A stretch of DNA of 64,000 bases from Hymenobacter pini. GTDB lineage: Bacteria; Bacteroidota; Bacteroidia; Cytophagales; Hymenobacteraceae. Positions within the stretch are counted from its first letter, which is position 1. Every line of letters starts with the position of its first letter. Below, piece by piece: positions 34,591-44,024 of the stretch. A model generated the notes under the pieces. It was not told the origin of the DNA, ran no database searches, and saw nothing but the letters and a program-made list of their open reading frames with translations. The stretch lies in assembly GCF_020421205.1 (NCBI RefSeq), contig NZ_JAIZZH010000003.1:186001-250000 (forward strand). Direction: 5' to 3'. A program made the position numbers and the translations under genes.

Positions 34591-34989
34591 TTAGGGTTGC
34601 AGCACAATGGGAAGGCCCTGCCGCAGCGTATTGTGCACTTCCGCTACCTTATCCACGTGCTGAATCAACGCGGCAACTTCTTCTGCGGAAGCATCAGCCT
34701 TCACTGTAGCAGTGTACGTAAAGTTTCGGCCCGGCTCACCTTCCGCCCCAAACTCTCCGCTCACGGTTACCTCTATTCCCGAGACTGTTATCTGCCGTTT
34801 AGCGGCTTCACGGTATATATCATTGCAGCAACACGTGGCCAGCGCCAGCAGCAACAGCTCGCCCCCATTCACGGCCGAGCCCAGCCCCGTTGGTTTCACC
34901 GGAACTGTCAAGGTTTTAACTACCTCATCGGTGCGCACTTGTACTTCGTGCTGTTGATACTGGCTGGTAATCCGGGCCGACAGTTGCAT
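34591..34989 (-). CDS. OsmC-family peroxiredoxin-like protein
   Basis: The 132-residue product matches OsmC/Ohr proteins, which reduce organic hydroperoxides with cysteine thiols. The first half contains KPTGLGSAVNGGELLLLAL, the helix includes ATCCCND with three adjacent cysteines, and GIEVTVSGEF follows. The C-terminal cysteine pair typical of Ohr is absent, so the YhfA-like OsmC subgroup is more likely. It is 60 bases upstream of poxB on the same strand. Confidence 0.85.
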   Translation of the reverse strand: MQLSARITSQYQQHEVQVRTDEVVKTLTVPVKPTGLGSAVNGGELLLLALATCCCNDIYREAAKRQITVSGIEVTVSGEFGAEGEPGRNFTYTATVKADASAEEVAALIQHVDKVAEVHNTLRQGLPIVLQP

Positions 34990-35073
34990 ATCATCCGGGC
35001 TTAGAAGAACGCTGAAGAACAGAAACCTGTGCTAGAAGATACGCTCTTTCAATTCGTTTCCTTCCAAAGCCAC

Positions 35074-35934
35074 CTACTTCTTCAGATACTTCCGCGACTC
35101 TACCACCCGAAACTCCGGATCAGCGGCGAAGATACTTTGCAAAGAGCCGATATGAGCAGCCCCAAATAAGGCCAGCACCCGCTGCGGCCGGGTTTGCAAA
35201 GCCTGCGTGACGATGTTCGAATAGATTTTATAGTCCCGGTTCTTGAACACCGAAATCAGCTCCGCCCCAATGTACCGGGGGTCTACGAAGGCCGTGTCCA
35301 CGGCCGCGTCGGGGTTGGTGAAGCGGCTGTTCGTTACCCGGGCCGGCGTCACATAGCGCAGCCGGTACACTAGGTTGTACAGCTCCGGCTGGTTGATGGC
35401 GGCCAGGTACCGGTCCAGAGGCAGGCTGCCATCTTCCAACGCGGCTCTCTTGGCACCGGCCACTTTACTTAGTTCCGCGCCGGCCTGCTGGTACAACTCA
35501 ATGTTCTGGCCGGTGCGCAAAATACCCTGCGACGTACCGCCCGGGGCATTCACACAGTAAATTTTGGGGAGTTGCAGCTGCTTACCCAGCCGAAAGGCTA
35601 CCTGATAAATCTCACTGCGGCCACCGGGCAGAGCAGCCAGGTCCAGCTTATCCTGGCGGTACAGGGCGTAGAGGCTGTCGAGGCGGGGCTGCTCCGCGGG
35701 AAGGGCTTCCACCACCAGCATATCGGGGCGGTATTTGCCGATGGCGGCCGTAAAGCGGCTGATACGCTGCTGTCCCTGGGGCGTCAGTACATCGGTGGCG
35801 GGCTTGTCGGGTTTGTAAATTTGGGTCAGATGGTCGCAGCCGACTACCATTACCTCAGCAGGTTTAGTAGAGCTCTGAGCCAGCCCATTAACGGACGCAG
35901 TACACAGAGCTAGTAGCAGAATATACTCTCGCAT
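35074..35934 (-). CDS. DUF5694-like secreted protein
   Basis: The 286-residue product has a signal peptide (MREYILLLALCTASVNGLAQ). The body resembles TraB/ChaN-type proteins: VMVVGCDHLTQIYKP near the N-terminus, PDMLVVEALPAEQ, and ALFGAAHIGSLQSIF with a GxxH-like motif near the end. The His in CDHLTQ and the C-terminal AAHIGS are the likely functional residues. The ATG at 35932-35934 places the signal peptide at the N-terminus, while the longer frame to 36069 crosses a terminator. The family has no established function. Confidence 0.78.
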   Translation of the reverse strand: MREYILLLALCTASVNGLAQSSTKPAEVMVVGCDHLTQIYKPDKPATDVLTPQGQQRISRFTAAIGKYRPDMLVVEALPAEQPRLDSLYALYRQDKLDLAALPGGRSEIYQVAFRLGKQLQLPKIYCVNAPGGTSQGILRTGQNIELYQQAGAELSKVAGAKRAALEDGSLPLDRYLAAINQPELYNLVYRLRYVTPARVTNSRFTNPDAAVDTAFVDPRYIGAELISVFKNRDYKIYSNIVTQALQTRPQRVLALFGAAHIGSLQSIFAADPEFRVVESRKYLKK

Positions 35935-36009
35935 AGGGTGATTAGGAATATATCTGCGAATTACGCCACCCGGCTGAATTTTCCGCCTACCTATTTCAGG
36001 AAAAATAAC

Positions 36010-36040
36010 GGCCCGCCGCTCCTGTTTGGTGCGACGGGCC
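36010..36040 (-). terminator. Terminator after the small gene at 36075
   Basis: GGCCCGCCG (36010-36018) pairs with 36032-36040 with one mismatch, and GTTATTTTTCC follows on the minus strand. Confidence 0.65.
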
Positions 36041-36074
36041 CTTGATTCAGTATTCGTTAATTTAAACAAACGAA

Positions 36075-36494
36075 TTAGTACTCAAAATCGCCTGCTATGT
36101 CATCCCAAGGCAGTTCTTTTAATTTCCTTACTACTTCAGGATAGATAGGTAATGCATAGCTATCCTGATACCATATAACGGTTAGGGCAGAGAAATGCAT
36201 ATCGTGGTTTCTCGCTGGTTGAGGATGATATAACTCCGCAATACATTGAATTTTAGGCAGTATTGCCGGTTTGCCGAAGACATACCATTTTTCCCGCTTG
36301 AGTAATTTTTGCACAGGTTCTATCAGGAATATATCCTGTGCATAGAAAATTCTTCTTGCAGAATCTTTTACCCTGCGCAATATCTCCTTGTTCATCCTAG
36401 TAGTTGGCAGCCCTTCGAGCAGACCCGAATAAGTACCAGCTTGATGCAATGCTTTCATGACAACAGTCTTGCCATGCCCCATTTCAATATCCAT
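36075..36494 (-). CDS. Small cytosolic protein of unknown function, AT-richer than its neighbours
   Basis: The 139-residue product has no signal peptide or membrane helix. It contains several Tyr and Trp residues in what look like beta strands (KWYVFGKPAILP, HDMHFSALTVIWYQDSYALP). The start could be the ATG at 36494 or the one four codons later. Codon use is clearly richer in A and T than in the flanking carboxylase gene, similar to the gene at 196-615, which suggests recent acquisition. It has its own terminator. I do not recognise a family. Confidence 0.6.
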   Translation of the reverse strand: MDIEMGHGKTVVMKALHQAGTYSGLLEGLPTTRMNKEILRRVKDSARRIFYAQDIFLIEPVQKLLKREKWYVFGKPAILPKIQCIAELYHPQPARNHDMHFSALTVIWYQDSYALPIYPEVVRKLKELPWDDIAGDFEY

Positions 36495-36519
36495 AAGTAC
36501 TAGATGCCTGTTCGTTTTC

Positions 36520-38148
36520 TCACACCTGAATCACCCCCACATTATACGCCTTTTCAATCGGCGCGTGGTTGGCCATTGAAATGCCCTGGGAAATCAGTTT
36601 GCGGGTTTCCAATGGGTCGATAATGGCGTCGACCCAGAGGCGGGCGGCGGCGTAGTAGGGTGAGAGTTGCTCGTCGTAGCGGGCCTTGATGTTGTCGAAC
36701 ATTTCCTTTTTGGCTTCATCCGTCAGCTTTTCGCCCTTGCCCTCGGCGGCGGCCACCTGAATCTGCAGCAGCGTGTTGGCCGCGGCGGCCCCGCTCATTA
36801 CGGCCAGTTGAGCGGTGGGCCAGGCCACAATCAGGCGGGGGTCGTAAGCCTTGCCGCACATGGCGTAGTTGCCGGCCCCGTAGCTGTTACCCACGATAAC
36901 CGAGAACTTGGGCACCACGGAGTTGGCCATAGCATTCACCATCTTCGCTCCGTCCTTGATGATGCCGCCGTGCTCACTCTGCGAGCCCACCATGAAGCCC
37001 GACACGTCGTGCAGAAACACCAGCGGAATCTTCTTCTGGTTGCAGTTCATGATGAAGCGCGCCGCCTTGTCTGCCGAGTCGGAGTAGATGACGCCGCCCA
37101 TCTGCATAGCCCCCTTCTTGGTCTTCACGATTTTGCGCTGGTTGGCCACAATGCCCACCGCCCAGCCGTCAATGCGGGCCAGCCCGCAAATCAGGCTCTG
37201 TCCGTAGAGGTCCTTGTAGGGCTCGAACTCCGAGTTATCGACCAGCCGCTCGATGATGTCCATCATGTCATAGGGCTTCACCCGGTCCGAGGGCAGCAGG
37301 CCGTAGATTTCCTTTTCATCCTTGGCCGGCGCCTGGGGTGCTTTGCGCGAGAAACCGGCCGTAGCTTGCCCGCCCATCTTATCGAAAATGTTGCGGATGT
37401 GGTCCAGGCACTCCTCGTCGCTGCTGAACTTGTAGTCCGTCACACCCGAAATTTCGGAGTGGGTGGTGGCCCCGCCCAGCGTTTCGTTGTCAATACTTTC
37501 CCCAATAGCCGACTTCACCAGGTACGAGCCCGCCAGGAATACCGAGCCGGTGCCGTCCACAATCATGGCCTCGTCGGACATAATCGGTAGGTAGGCCCCG
37601 CCGGCCACGCAGGGGCCCATGATGGCCGCCAGCTGCACGATACCCATGCTGCTCATCACCGCGTTGTTGCGGAAGATGCGGCCGAAGTGCTCCTTATCAG
37701 GAAAGATTTCGTCCTGCATCGGCAGGTACACCCCGGCCGAGTCCACGAGGTAGATAATCGGCAGCTTGTTTTCGATGCTGATTTCCTGAGCGCGCAGGTT
37801 CTTTTTGGCCGTAATCGGGAACCAAGCGCCGGCCTTCACCGTGGCGTCATTGGCCACAATCACGCACTGCCGGCCCTGCACGTAGCCAATCACTACCACC
37901 ACGCCGCCCGAGGGGCAGCCGCCTTCCTGCGGGTACATGCCCTCCCCGGCAAAGGCGCCGATTTCAACGGTTTCCGAGCCTTTGTCAATCAGGTACTCAA
38001 TCCGCTCCCGGGCCGTGAGCTTGCCTTTGGCTTTATGGGCAGCAATGCGCTTTTCGCCGCCGCCGAGCTGCACTTTCTCCAGCCGCTTTTTCAGCTGGAA
38101 GTTGAGTTGCTTAATGCTGTCTTCGTTCTTGTTGAATTCGAGGTTCAT
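36520..38148 (-). CDS. pccB: Acyl-CoA carboxylase beta subunit (propionyl-CoA carboxylase type)
   Basis: The carboxyltransferase half of a biotin-dependent acyl-CoA carboxylase, most likely converting propionyl-CoA to (S)-methylmalonyl-CoA and so feeding the mutase encoded at the start of the window. The 542-residue product contains the N-terminal acyl-CoA-binding crotonase-like domain (ARERIEYLIDKGSETVEIG, PSGGVVVVIG) and the C-terminal domain (FLHDVSGFMVGSQSEHGGI and GNSYGAGNYAMCGKAYDPR). 3-methylcrotonyl-CoA carboxylase is the main alternative. The ATG at 38146-38148 is used, since nine upstream residues would come from terminator DNA. No biotin carboxylase or biotin carrier gene is adjacent. 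Confidence 0.9.
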   Translation of the reverse strand: MNLEFNKNEDSIKQLNFQLKKRLEKVQLGGGEKRIAAHKAKGKLTARERIEYLIDKGSETVEIGAFAGEGMYPQEGGCPSGGVVVVIGYVQGRQCVIVANDATVKAGAWFPITAKKNLRAQEISIENKLPIIYLVDSAGVYLPMQDEIFPDKEHFGRIFRNNAVMSSMGIVQLAAIMGPCVAGGAYLPIMSDEAMIVDGTGSVFLAGSYLVKSAIGESIDNETLGGATTHSEISGVTDYKFSSDEECLDHIRNIFDKMGGQATAGFSRKAPQAPAKDEKEIYGLLPSDRVKPYDMMDIIERLVDNSEFEPYKDLYGQSLICGLARIDGWAVGIVANQRKIVKTKKGAMQMGGVIYSDSADKAARFIMNCNQKKIPLVFLHDVSGFMVGSQSEHGGIIKDGAKMVNAMANSVVPKFSVIVGNSYGAGNYAMCGKAYDPRLIVAWPTAQLAVMSGAAAANTLLQIQVAAAEGKGEKLTDEAKKEMFDNIKARYDEQLSPYYAAARLWVDAIIDPLETRKLISQGISMANHAPIEKAYNVGVIQV

Positions 38149-38180
38149 GGGTGGGAGTGGGTGGGAAAGCGGCAAAAAAA

Positions 38181-38202
38181 ATCCGCCCTGGGTGGGGCGG
38201 AT
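38181..38202 (-). terminator. Terminator after mlaD
   Basis: ATCCGCCC (38181-38188) pairs with 38195-38202, and a run of T follows on the minus strand. Confidence 0.8.
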
Positions 38203-38243
38203 TCAAAGGTAGGAAAGTAGCGCGAAGCCGAAGCGTGAGCTAC

Positions 38244-39245
38244 TTACTTCACAGTGGTTTTCACTTCGGTTTCGGTGGTGGTGCCGTTGGGCTTCACGGT
38301 AGTGGTTTCGGTTTCCTTCTTGGCCTTACCCCCGCCCCCGAATACCGAAAAATGCACGTAGTTTTTGGGGTTGGCTTTCAGGTCCTGAAGCAGGGCGTTG
38401 GAGCTGGCGGCCGTGGCGTTGAGGTTATTGTAGAGCGTGGAGTCACGCAGGAGCTTGCCCAGTGAACCTTGCTGGTCCGACAAAGAGCGGTTCAGCGTGG
38501 TCATGGTTTGCTGGGCCTCGCCCATGGTGGCGTTGAGCTTGCGCATGGCCGGGCCCACCGGAGCGCCCTTCAGCGAGTCGCTGAGGGTGGAGAAATTGGC
38601 GGCAATCCGGTCGAACTTCGCGCTGGTTTTGTTCAGGTCGGCCGTGAGGCGGGCCATGTTGGTGGTAATCTGGTTGATATTGCGCTGGTTCATCAGTAGC
38701 AGGTTTTTCAGCGCCTCAGTGCTGCCCTGGGCATTGAGCAGCGTAGCCTGCAGGCTCACTTTGGCATCCTTGTTCAGGAAACCATTCACCTTAATCAGGG
38801 TCGAATCGACGGTACCCAGCACGGGCAGGGCTTTGGCCTGGAAGGCATCCGTAATGCTGGCCACGGTGTATGATTTCAGGGTTTCGCCCCCGTCGTACAC
38901 CTTGCTGTCTTTGCCCAGAAACAGGGTAATGGTTTTGGAGCCCAATAGCGAACCACTGAGGCTGGCCACGGTGGAGTCGCCCACGGTTACGCTTTTTTGC
39001 AGTTCCAAGGCCACTTTCACGCGGTTGCCTTCCTGGGGCAGCAGGGTCATTTCTTTTACTTGGCCTACTTTAATACCATTCAGCACCACGGGGTTACCCA
39101 CGTTCAGGCCGTCCACGTTGTCGTACTTGGCGTAGTAGGTGCGGTCCGATGACAGCAGGTTGCTCCCTTTCAGGAAGTTGAAGCCGAAGATGAGCAGGGC
39201 TACCGCCACAATACCCAGCAAGGCTACTTTGATTTCTTTCGACAC
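38244..39245 (-). CDS. MlaD/MCE-family lipid-transport protein
   Basis: The 333-residue product has one N-terminal transmembrane helix (KVALLGIVAVALLIFGFNFL). The MCE domain follows: KYDNVDGLNVGNPVVLNGIK with VGQVKEM, then SLSGSLLGSKTITLFLG. A helical coil region with repeated Leu/Asn (residues about 130-290) comes next, and a Thr-rich tail ends the protein. MlaD proteins form hexameric rings in the periplasm that move phospholipids between membranes. The order amidase-mlaD, divergent from lptD, is common in the phylum and links it to outer-membrane building. The MlaE and MlaF genes are not in the window. Confidence 0.9.
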   Translation of the reverse strand: MSKEIKVALLGIVAVALLIFGFNFLKGSNLLSSDRTYYAKYDNVDGLNVGNPVVLNGIKVGQVKEMTLLPQEGNRVKVALELQKSVTVGDSTVASLSGSLLGSKTITLFLGKDSKVYDGGETLKSYTVASITDAFQAKALPVLGTVDSTLIKVNGFLNKDAKVSLQATLLNAQGSTEALKNLLLMNQRNINQITTNMARLTADLNKTSAKFDRIAANFSTLSDSLKGAPVGPAMRKLNATMGEAQQTMTTLNRSLSDQQGSLGKLLRDSTLYNNLNATAASSNALLQDLKANPKNYVHFSVFGGGGKAKKETETTTVKPNGTTTETEVKTTVK

Positions 39246-39311
39246 GGGGGTCAGCAGTTAGTTGGAGGGAGAGTCAGAAAGTCGGGGGCCGAGTTGCACA
39301 GCCCGGCGGGG

Positions 39312-40115
39312 CTACTCGCCCGAGGTTGCTTCCAGCTCATTTTTATAGTCGCGGAAGGCCCGGTAAATGCCCGAGGCCATATACGTCTGATTAGTCTTAT
39401 CGTTCAGATACTCCTCTTCCTGCCGGTTGGTCAGGAAGCCGGACTCAATCAGCACGGCTGGCATAGTGGATTTCCAGAGTACCAGAAAACCCGCCTGCTT
39501 CACCCCGCGCGAAGGTCGGCCCACGGTGGTGCGCAGCTGCCGGTCTACCTTCTGGGCAAACCGAATACTATTTACAATATGGGCGCTCTGGTAGAGCGAA
39601 AACAAAATATGACTCTGGGGCGAGGTCGGGTCGAAGCCGTTGTACCGTTCCTGGTAGTTGTCTTCCTGCAGAATTACCGAGTTTTCGCGCTTAGCCACGG
39701 CCAAATTAGCGTCGGTTTTATGCGGGCCCATCGTCCACACTTCGGTACCATTGGCCGAGGCCGCGGAGGCATTACAATGCACCGAAATAAACAGGTCGGC
39801 ATTGTTCTTGTTGGCAATGCCAGCCCGGTCGGCCAGCTCCACAAATACGTCGGTCTTGCGGGTGTATACAACCTTTACGTCCGGCATATTCTCTTCTATC
39901 TGCCGGCCCAGGGCCAATATAATTTTCAGTGCTACATCGGCTTCGCGGGCTTTCACGCCGGCGCAGCCTCTATCCTTACCGCCATGCCCCGCATCCAGCA
40001 CTACTGTACGTAGCCGATACCGCATCGGAGCCGCAACTGGTTCCGAGTGTTGAGGAAAAGCAAAGCCGGCGAGTGAAAACAGGGCCGCCGCGCCCAGAGC
40101 GACAATATTCCGCAC
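39312..40115 (-). CDS. N-acetylmuramoyl-L-alanine amidase (Amidase_3)
   Basis: Cleaves the amide bond between MurNAc and L-alanine of peptidoglycan in the periplasm, with zinc. The product is 267 residues from GTG 40115. It has a signal-like helix (RNIVALGAAALFSLAGFAF) and the catalytic domain with VVLDAGHGGKDRGCAG (zinc His), a central Glu in KAREADVAL, SVHCNAS (zinc His) and VLIESGFLTN (catalytic Glu). A GTG at 40163 would add 16 residues but overlaps the lptD promoter. It is 66 bases upstream of mlaD and probably cotranscribed. Confidence 0.92.
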   Translation of the reverse strand: MRNIVALGAAALFSLAGFAFPQHSEPVAAPMRYRLRTVVLDAGHGGKDRGCAGVKAREADVALKIILALGRQIEENMPDVKVVYTRKTDVFVELADRAGIANKNNADLFISVHCNASAASANGTEVWTMGPHKTDANLAVAKRENSVILQEDNYQERYNGFDPTSPQSHILFSLYQSAHIVNSIRFAQKVDRQLRTTVGRPSRGVKQAGFLVLWKSTMPAVLIESGFLTNRQEEEYLNDKTNQTYMASGIYRAFRDYKNELEATSGE

Positions 40116-40144
40116 GGAGTTCGTTAGTTGGGGCAGCGACCCGC

Positions 40145-40152
40145 TACCTTTG
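40145..40152 (+). promoter_or_regulatory. Bacteroidota -7 box for lptD (TACCTTTG)
   Basis: An exact TAnnTTTG match 33 bases before the GTG start at 40185. The -33 region is weak. Confidence 0.5.
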
Positions 40153-40184
40153 CAAACCGCCACAAAATAAACGATAAAAACTAC

Positions 40185-43064
40185 GTGGCCTTACCCGCGC
40201 CTGTGTTCCATCTTGTTGTACGTGCATTCTGGCCCTTGCGGTGGCTTGTTGGCCTGCTAGTACTCACCCTAGGAGTACTTGGGCCGCTGCACGCCCAACA
40301 GCGCCCCCGCACTACCAATGTGCCGGCCGATGTGCGGCCGCAACCCCAGATTCTGAACCCGCCGGCTCCTGCTGGCCCCGTACGAGACACTACTGGGCTG
40401 GTAACCGGCACGCCCGACTCGTTGCGGGTGGCCGCTGGGGGCCGCAAGGGAGCCGTGGAAACTACCGTCAAGTATAAGGCGCAGGATTCCATCCGGTTTG
40501 AGGTGCAGAACAAGCGCGCCATTCTCTACGACAAAGCCAACGTGGATTATGGCGAGATGAACCTGAAAGCCGCCCTGATTACCGTTGACTACAGCAAAAA
40601 CCTGGTAACCGCCGAGGGCGCCGCTGACTCCACGGGCAAAGTGCAGGACAAGCCCGTGTTCAAGCAGGGTGCCGAAACCTACCAGGCCGGCCGCATCGAC
40701 TATAATATCAAGAGCAAGCGGGGCCGCATCACCGACGTGGTAACCCAGCAGGGTGAAGGCTATATCCACGCCGAAACCATCAAGAAGAACGAGCTGAACG
40801 AGATGTTCGGGGTGCATGGGCGCTACACTACCTGCAACCTTGAGAACCCCCATTTCTATATCAATGCCACCAGGATGAAGGTGATACCGGGCCAGAGTGT
40901 AATTACGGGCCCGTTTAACCTGGTTATTGGGGATATTCCCACGCCGCTGGGCTTTCTGTTCGGGTATTTCCCGTCGCCCAAAAACAAGCGCCGCTCTTCG
41001 GGTCTCATCATCCCCACGTTTGGGCAGGCCGCCGACCGGGGCTTTTTCCTACGCAACGGCGGCTACTACTGGGCCGCCAACGAGCACATTGGTGTACGCC
41101 TCACCGGCGACATCTACTCGGGCAACGCTGACCGGTTTGGGGGCTGGCGTGGTACGGCCGAAATGCAGTACATCACCCGGTACCGCTACCAGGGCCTGTT
41201 CACGTTCAATTACAGTTCCCAGCCCACCGAGCGGTTGCTGGGTACTACAGATGCCAATACCAACCCCACCTACAACGTACCCCGTTCGGCGAAAACCTTC
41301 GCCCTGCTCTGGACGCACACGCCGGTACCCCGGCCCAACGGGGGGCGGTTTTCGGCTAACGTTAACATCAGCAGCAGCAACGGCTCCTATTACCGGCAGA
41401 ACTCTTACAACCCGCGCAACTACCTGTCGTCGGCGTTCCAGTCCACGGTTTCCTACTCCAAGCAGCTCCGGTACGCGCCCATCAACTACAGCATCAACCT
41501 GAGCCAGAGCCAGAACACGCAAACCGGTACCATGGATTTCACCCTGCCCGACGTTTCGGCGCAGCTGGCCCGGCAATACGTGTACGATATCCTCAAAATC
41601 AGACCTCGAAAGATCTACGAGCAGCTCGCGTTTTCCTACGACCTGACCTTCCAGAACAAGCTTTCCAACAACATTGCCGCCCGCCAAATCAATGGTGGCT
41701 CGGTGCCGCTGCTGGGCGGCTCTTCGGCAGCGTTTGTGATGCCTGTGAAGCTGAACAATATCAATAAGCTGCTGCGTAACTCCCAAACGGGCATGCGCCA
41801 CAATTTCGGCATCAGCCTGGGTAGCTACAACTTCGCTCACCTTAACTTCAGCCCCACGGTTTCCTACAACGAAATCTGGTATTTCAAGAAGCTGGATTAC
41901 TCTTACAACGAAACGGCCCGCGCCATTCAGGTAGATACCATTGCGGGCTTCAACCGCCTGTCTAGCTACAACGCGGGCATCAGCATGAGCACCAACTTGT
42001 ATGGTACCCTCGTGCGGAAAGGCACGCACAAAATTCAGGCGCTGCGTCACAAAATCACGCCCAGCCTTATCTACAACTATACTCCCACCAGCTCGGCCCG
42101 CAACTCGGGGCTGGAACGCATTGCCACCCCCGGCCTGCGCGACCCCTCTACCGGCCGCTTATATTCCGAGGGACAGACGTATATTGATAATCAGGGCTTT
42201 CTGCTACCTCAGTACAACGGCTTCCTCTATGGCTACCCTACTTCTACCGAAGTCAGCCAGCTGAGCTTCTCGCTGCAGAACGCCGTAGAAATGAAAGTGC
42301 GCAACTCCAACGACACCACCGGCAACACGCCGTTCAATAAGGTGAGCCTGATTGACGGCCTGGATTTCAGCACGGGCTACAACTTTGCTGCCCAGCGCCT
42401 GAAGCTGGCTCCGCTGTCGTCCACGTTCCGCACGCAGGTAGCGCGCAAGCTGAACGTGACCCTGAACGCCAACTTTGAATTCTACCAGCGCGACTCCACC
42501 GGCACGCTGAAGGATGATTTTCTGTGGCAGAACAACAAGAAAATCAAGCTGGCCCGCCTCTCTACGGCCAATGCTTCTCTCTCCTACCAATTCAACCCCA
42601 GCCAGGGCAAGAAGAAGTCTACCATCTCGCGTGACGCTGCCCCGGTGAATGACCCGCAGTTGGGCTCCCCGCGCGTCATCAACCCCTACGAGGACTACGT
42701 GGACTTCTCGATTCCCTGGGAGTTGAATACCAGCTTTACGGCTTCCTACGCCAACCAGGGGCCCTTGCCTGAGCTTCGGTCCCGGCCCCGCAAAGCCCCG
42801 TACACGGCCGCTTCGCTCAACCTGAACGGCTCGGTGAAGCTTACCGAAACCCTGCGCTTCGGCTTCAGCACCAACTACGATTTCATCAACCGGGCGCCGG
42901 CCTTCACCAACCTGGATATAACCAAGGACCTGCACTGCTGGCAGATTACCGGCAACTGGCGACCTTTTGGGGCTACCCGGGGCTATTTCGTGACGATAGC
43001 AGCTAAGTCGGCACTGTTGCAGAGCCTCAAGCTCAGCCGCAACCGCACCTTCCTGAATTACTAG
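40185..43064 (+). CDS. lptD: LptD-like LPS-assembly outer-membrane protein
   Basis: Inserts lipopolysaccharide into the outer leaflet in complex with a lipoprotein partner. The 959-residue product has a signal segment (RWLVGLLVLTLGVLGPLHAQ) and a Pro-rich linker. An OstA-like beta-jellyroll region follows (IRFEVQNKRAILYDKANVDY, YSKNLVTAEGAADSTG, YNIKSKRGRITDVV, then GYIHAETIKKNELNEMFGV). A large C-terminal barrel ends in NRTFLNY. The C-terminal half matches the bacteroidotal putative LptD group, in which cysteines of the E. coli protein are not conserved. I start at GTG 40185. The divergent partner is the amidase gene. Confidence 0.88.
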   Translation: MALPAPVFHLVVRAFWPLRWLVGLLVLTLGVLGPLHAQQRPRTTNVPADVRPQPQILNPPAPAGPVRDTTGLVTGTPDSLRVAAGGRKGAVETTVKYKAQDSIRFEVQNKRAILYDKANVDYGEMNLKAALITVDYSKNLVTAEGAADSTGKVQDKPVFKQGAETYQAGRIDYNIKSKRGRITDVVTQQGEGYIHAETIKKNELNEMFGVHGRYTTCNLENPHFYINATRMKVIPGQSVITGPFNLVIGDIPTPLGFLFGYFPSPKNKRRSSGLIIPTFGQAADRGFFLRNGGYYWAANEHIGVRLTGDIYSGNADRFGGWRGTAEMQYITRYRYQGLFTFNYSSQPTERLLGTTDANTNPTYNVPRSAKTFALLWTHTPVPRPNGGRFSANVNISSSNGSYYRQNSYNPRNYLSSAFQSTVSYSKQLRYAPINYSINLSQSQNTQTGTMDFTLPDVSAQLARQYVYDILKIRPRKIYEQLAFSYDLTFQNKLSNNIAARQINGGSVPLLGGSSAAFVMPVKLNNINKLLRNSQTGMRHNFGISLGSYNFAHLNFSPTVSYNEIWYFKKLDYSYNETARAIQVDTIAGFNRLSSYNAGISMSTNLYGTLVRKGTHKIQALRHKITPSLIYNYTPTSSARNSGLERIATPGLRDPSTGRLYSEGQTYIDNQGFLLPQYNGFLYGYPTSTEVSQLSFSLQNAVEMKVRNSNDTTGNTPFNKVSLIDGLDFSTGYNFAAQRLKLAPLSSTFRTQVARKLNVTLNANFEFYQRDSTGTLKDDFLWQNNKKIKLARLSTANASLSYQFNPSQGKKKSTISRDAAPVNDPQLGSPRVINPYEDYVDFSIPWELNTSFTASYANQGPLPELRSRPRKAPYTAASLNLNGSVKLTETLRFGFSTNYDFINRAPAFTNLDITKDLHCWQITGNWRPFGATRGYFVTIAAKSALLQSLKLSRNRTFLNY

Positions 43065-43138
43065 GGCCTTGGGGTGTAGCAGCCTTCAGGTTGCCTTGCA
43101 GAGTTCTTTTCTGAAAAATTCCGCAGCTTTGGCCTCAC

Positions 43139-43205
43139 GTTCGGGACCTCGGATAGCCATCCGAAATCCAAGTCCCCAGGTTCCTAAGTCCCCAAGTCCC
43201 TAAAT
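43139..43205. repeat. Short-repeat hairpin element upstream of panB
   Basis: Four octamers lie in tandem on the right (AAGTCCCC, AGGTTCCT, AAGTCCCC, AAGTCCCT, 43169-43200). The left side (GGGACCTCGGAT) pairs with ATCC-AAGTCCC. The unit is 8 bases here, not 7, and the element ends four bases before the panB ATG. Confidence 0.6.
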
Positions 43206-43208
43206 ACC

Positions 43209-44024
43209 ATGTCCCAACACAAAGAAGTCAAGCTCGTGACCACGCACCAGTTGCTGGCCATGAAGCAACGCGGCGAAAAAATATCCATGCTCACCGCCTA
43301 CGACTTCTCGATGGCCCAGATTCTGGACGGGGCCGGCGTGGATGTGCTGCTCGTCGGCGACTCGGCCTCCAACGTCATGGCCGGCCACGAAACCACCCTG
43401 CCCATCACTCTCGACCAGATGATTTACCACGCCCAGAGCGTGGTACGGGCCGTGAAGCGAGCCTTCGTGGTAGTGGATATGCCCTTTGGTTCCTACCAAG
43501 GCAACTCCTCCGAAGCGCTGCGCTCCGCCATCCGCATCATGAAGGAATCGGGCGGGCACGGTATCAAGCTGGAAGGCGGCGCTGAAATCAAAGACAGTAT
43601 TACCCGGATTCTGACGGCCGGCATTCCTGTAATGGGCCACTTGGGGCTTACTCCCCAAAGTATTTATAAATTTGGCACCTACACCGTGCGGGCCAAGGAA
43701 GAAGCCGAAGCCCAGAAGTTGATTGAGGACGCCCTGTTGCTGCAGGAAATCGGGTGTTTTGCGCTGGTACTGGAGAAAATTCCCTCAGCCTTGGCCAAGC
43801 AGGTAGCCGAAAAGCTGACTATTCCGGTTATCGGCATCGGCGCTGGTCCCGATGTGGACGGGCAGGTGCTGGTAGTGCACGATATGCTGGGCATCACCAA
43901 GGAGTTTAAACCCCGCTTCCTGCGCCGCTACGCCGAGCTGGGCGACCTGATGCACGACGCGGTGCAGCGCTACATTCAGGATGTGAAGTCGCGCGACTTC
44001 CCCACGGCGGAAGAAGCGTATTAA
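43209..44024 (+). CDS. panB: 3-methyl-2-oxobutanoate hydroxymethyltransferase
   Basis: First committed step of pantothenate (CoA) synthesis: transfers a hydroxymethyl group from 5,10-methylene-THF to ketoisovalerate to give ketopantoate. The 271-residue product matches PanB along its length. Motifs are [53 protein letters not shown] and [18 protein letters not shown] with the metal and substrate residues. The ATG at 43209 follows the short-repeat element directly. The next gene is separated by another element, so panB may be monocistronic. Confidence 0.96.
   Translation: MSQHKEVKLVTTHQLLAMKQRGEKISMLTAYDFSMAQILDGAGVDVLLVGDSASNVMAGHETTLPITLDQMIYHAQSVVRAVKRAFVVVDMPFGSYQGNSSEALRSAIRIMKESGGHGIKLEGGAEIKDSITRILTAGIPVMGHLGLTPQSIYKFGTYTVRAKEEAEAQKLIEDALLLQEIGCFALVLEKIPSALAKQVAEKLTIPVIGIGAGPDVDGQVLVVHDMLGITKEFKPRFLRRYAELGDLMHDAVQRYIQDVKSRDFPTAEEAY

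Noticed and set aside
36667..37590. Open frame of 307 codons on the plus strand
   Set aside because: It is antisense to the carboxylase beta-subunit gene.
41049..42050. Open frame of 333 codons on the minus strand
   Set aside because: It is antisense to lptD and has no recognisable domain.
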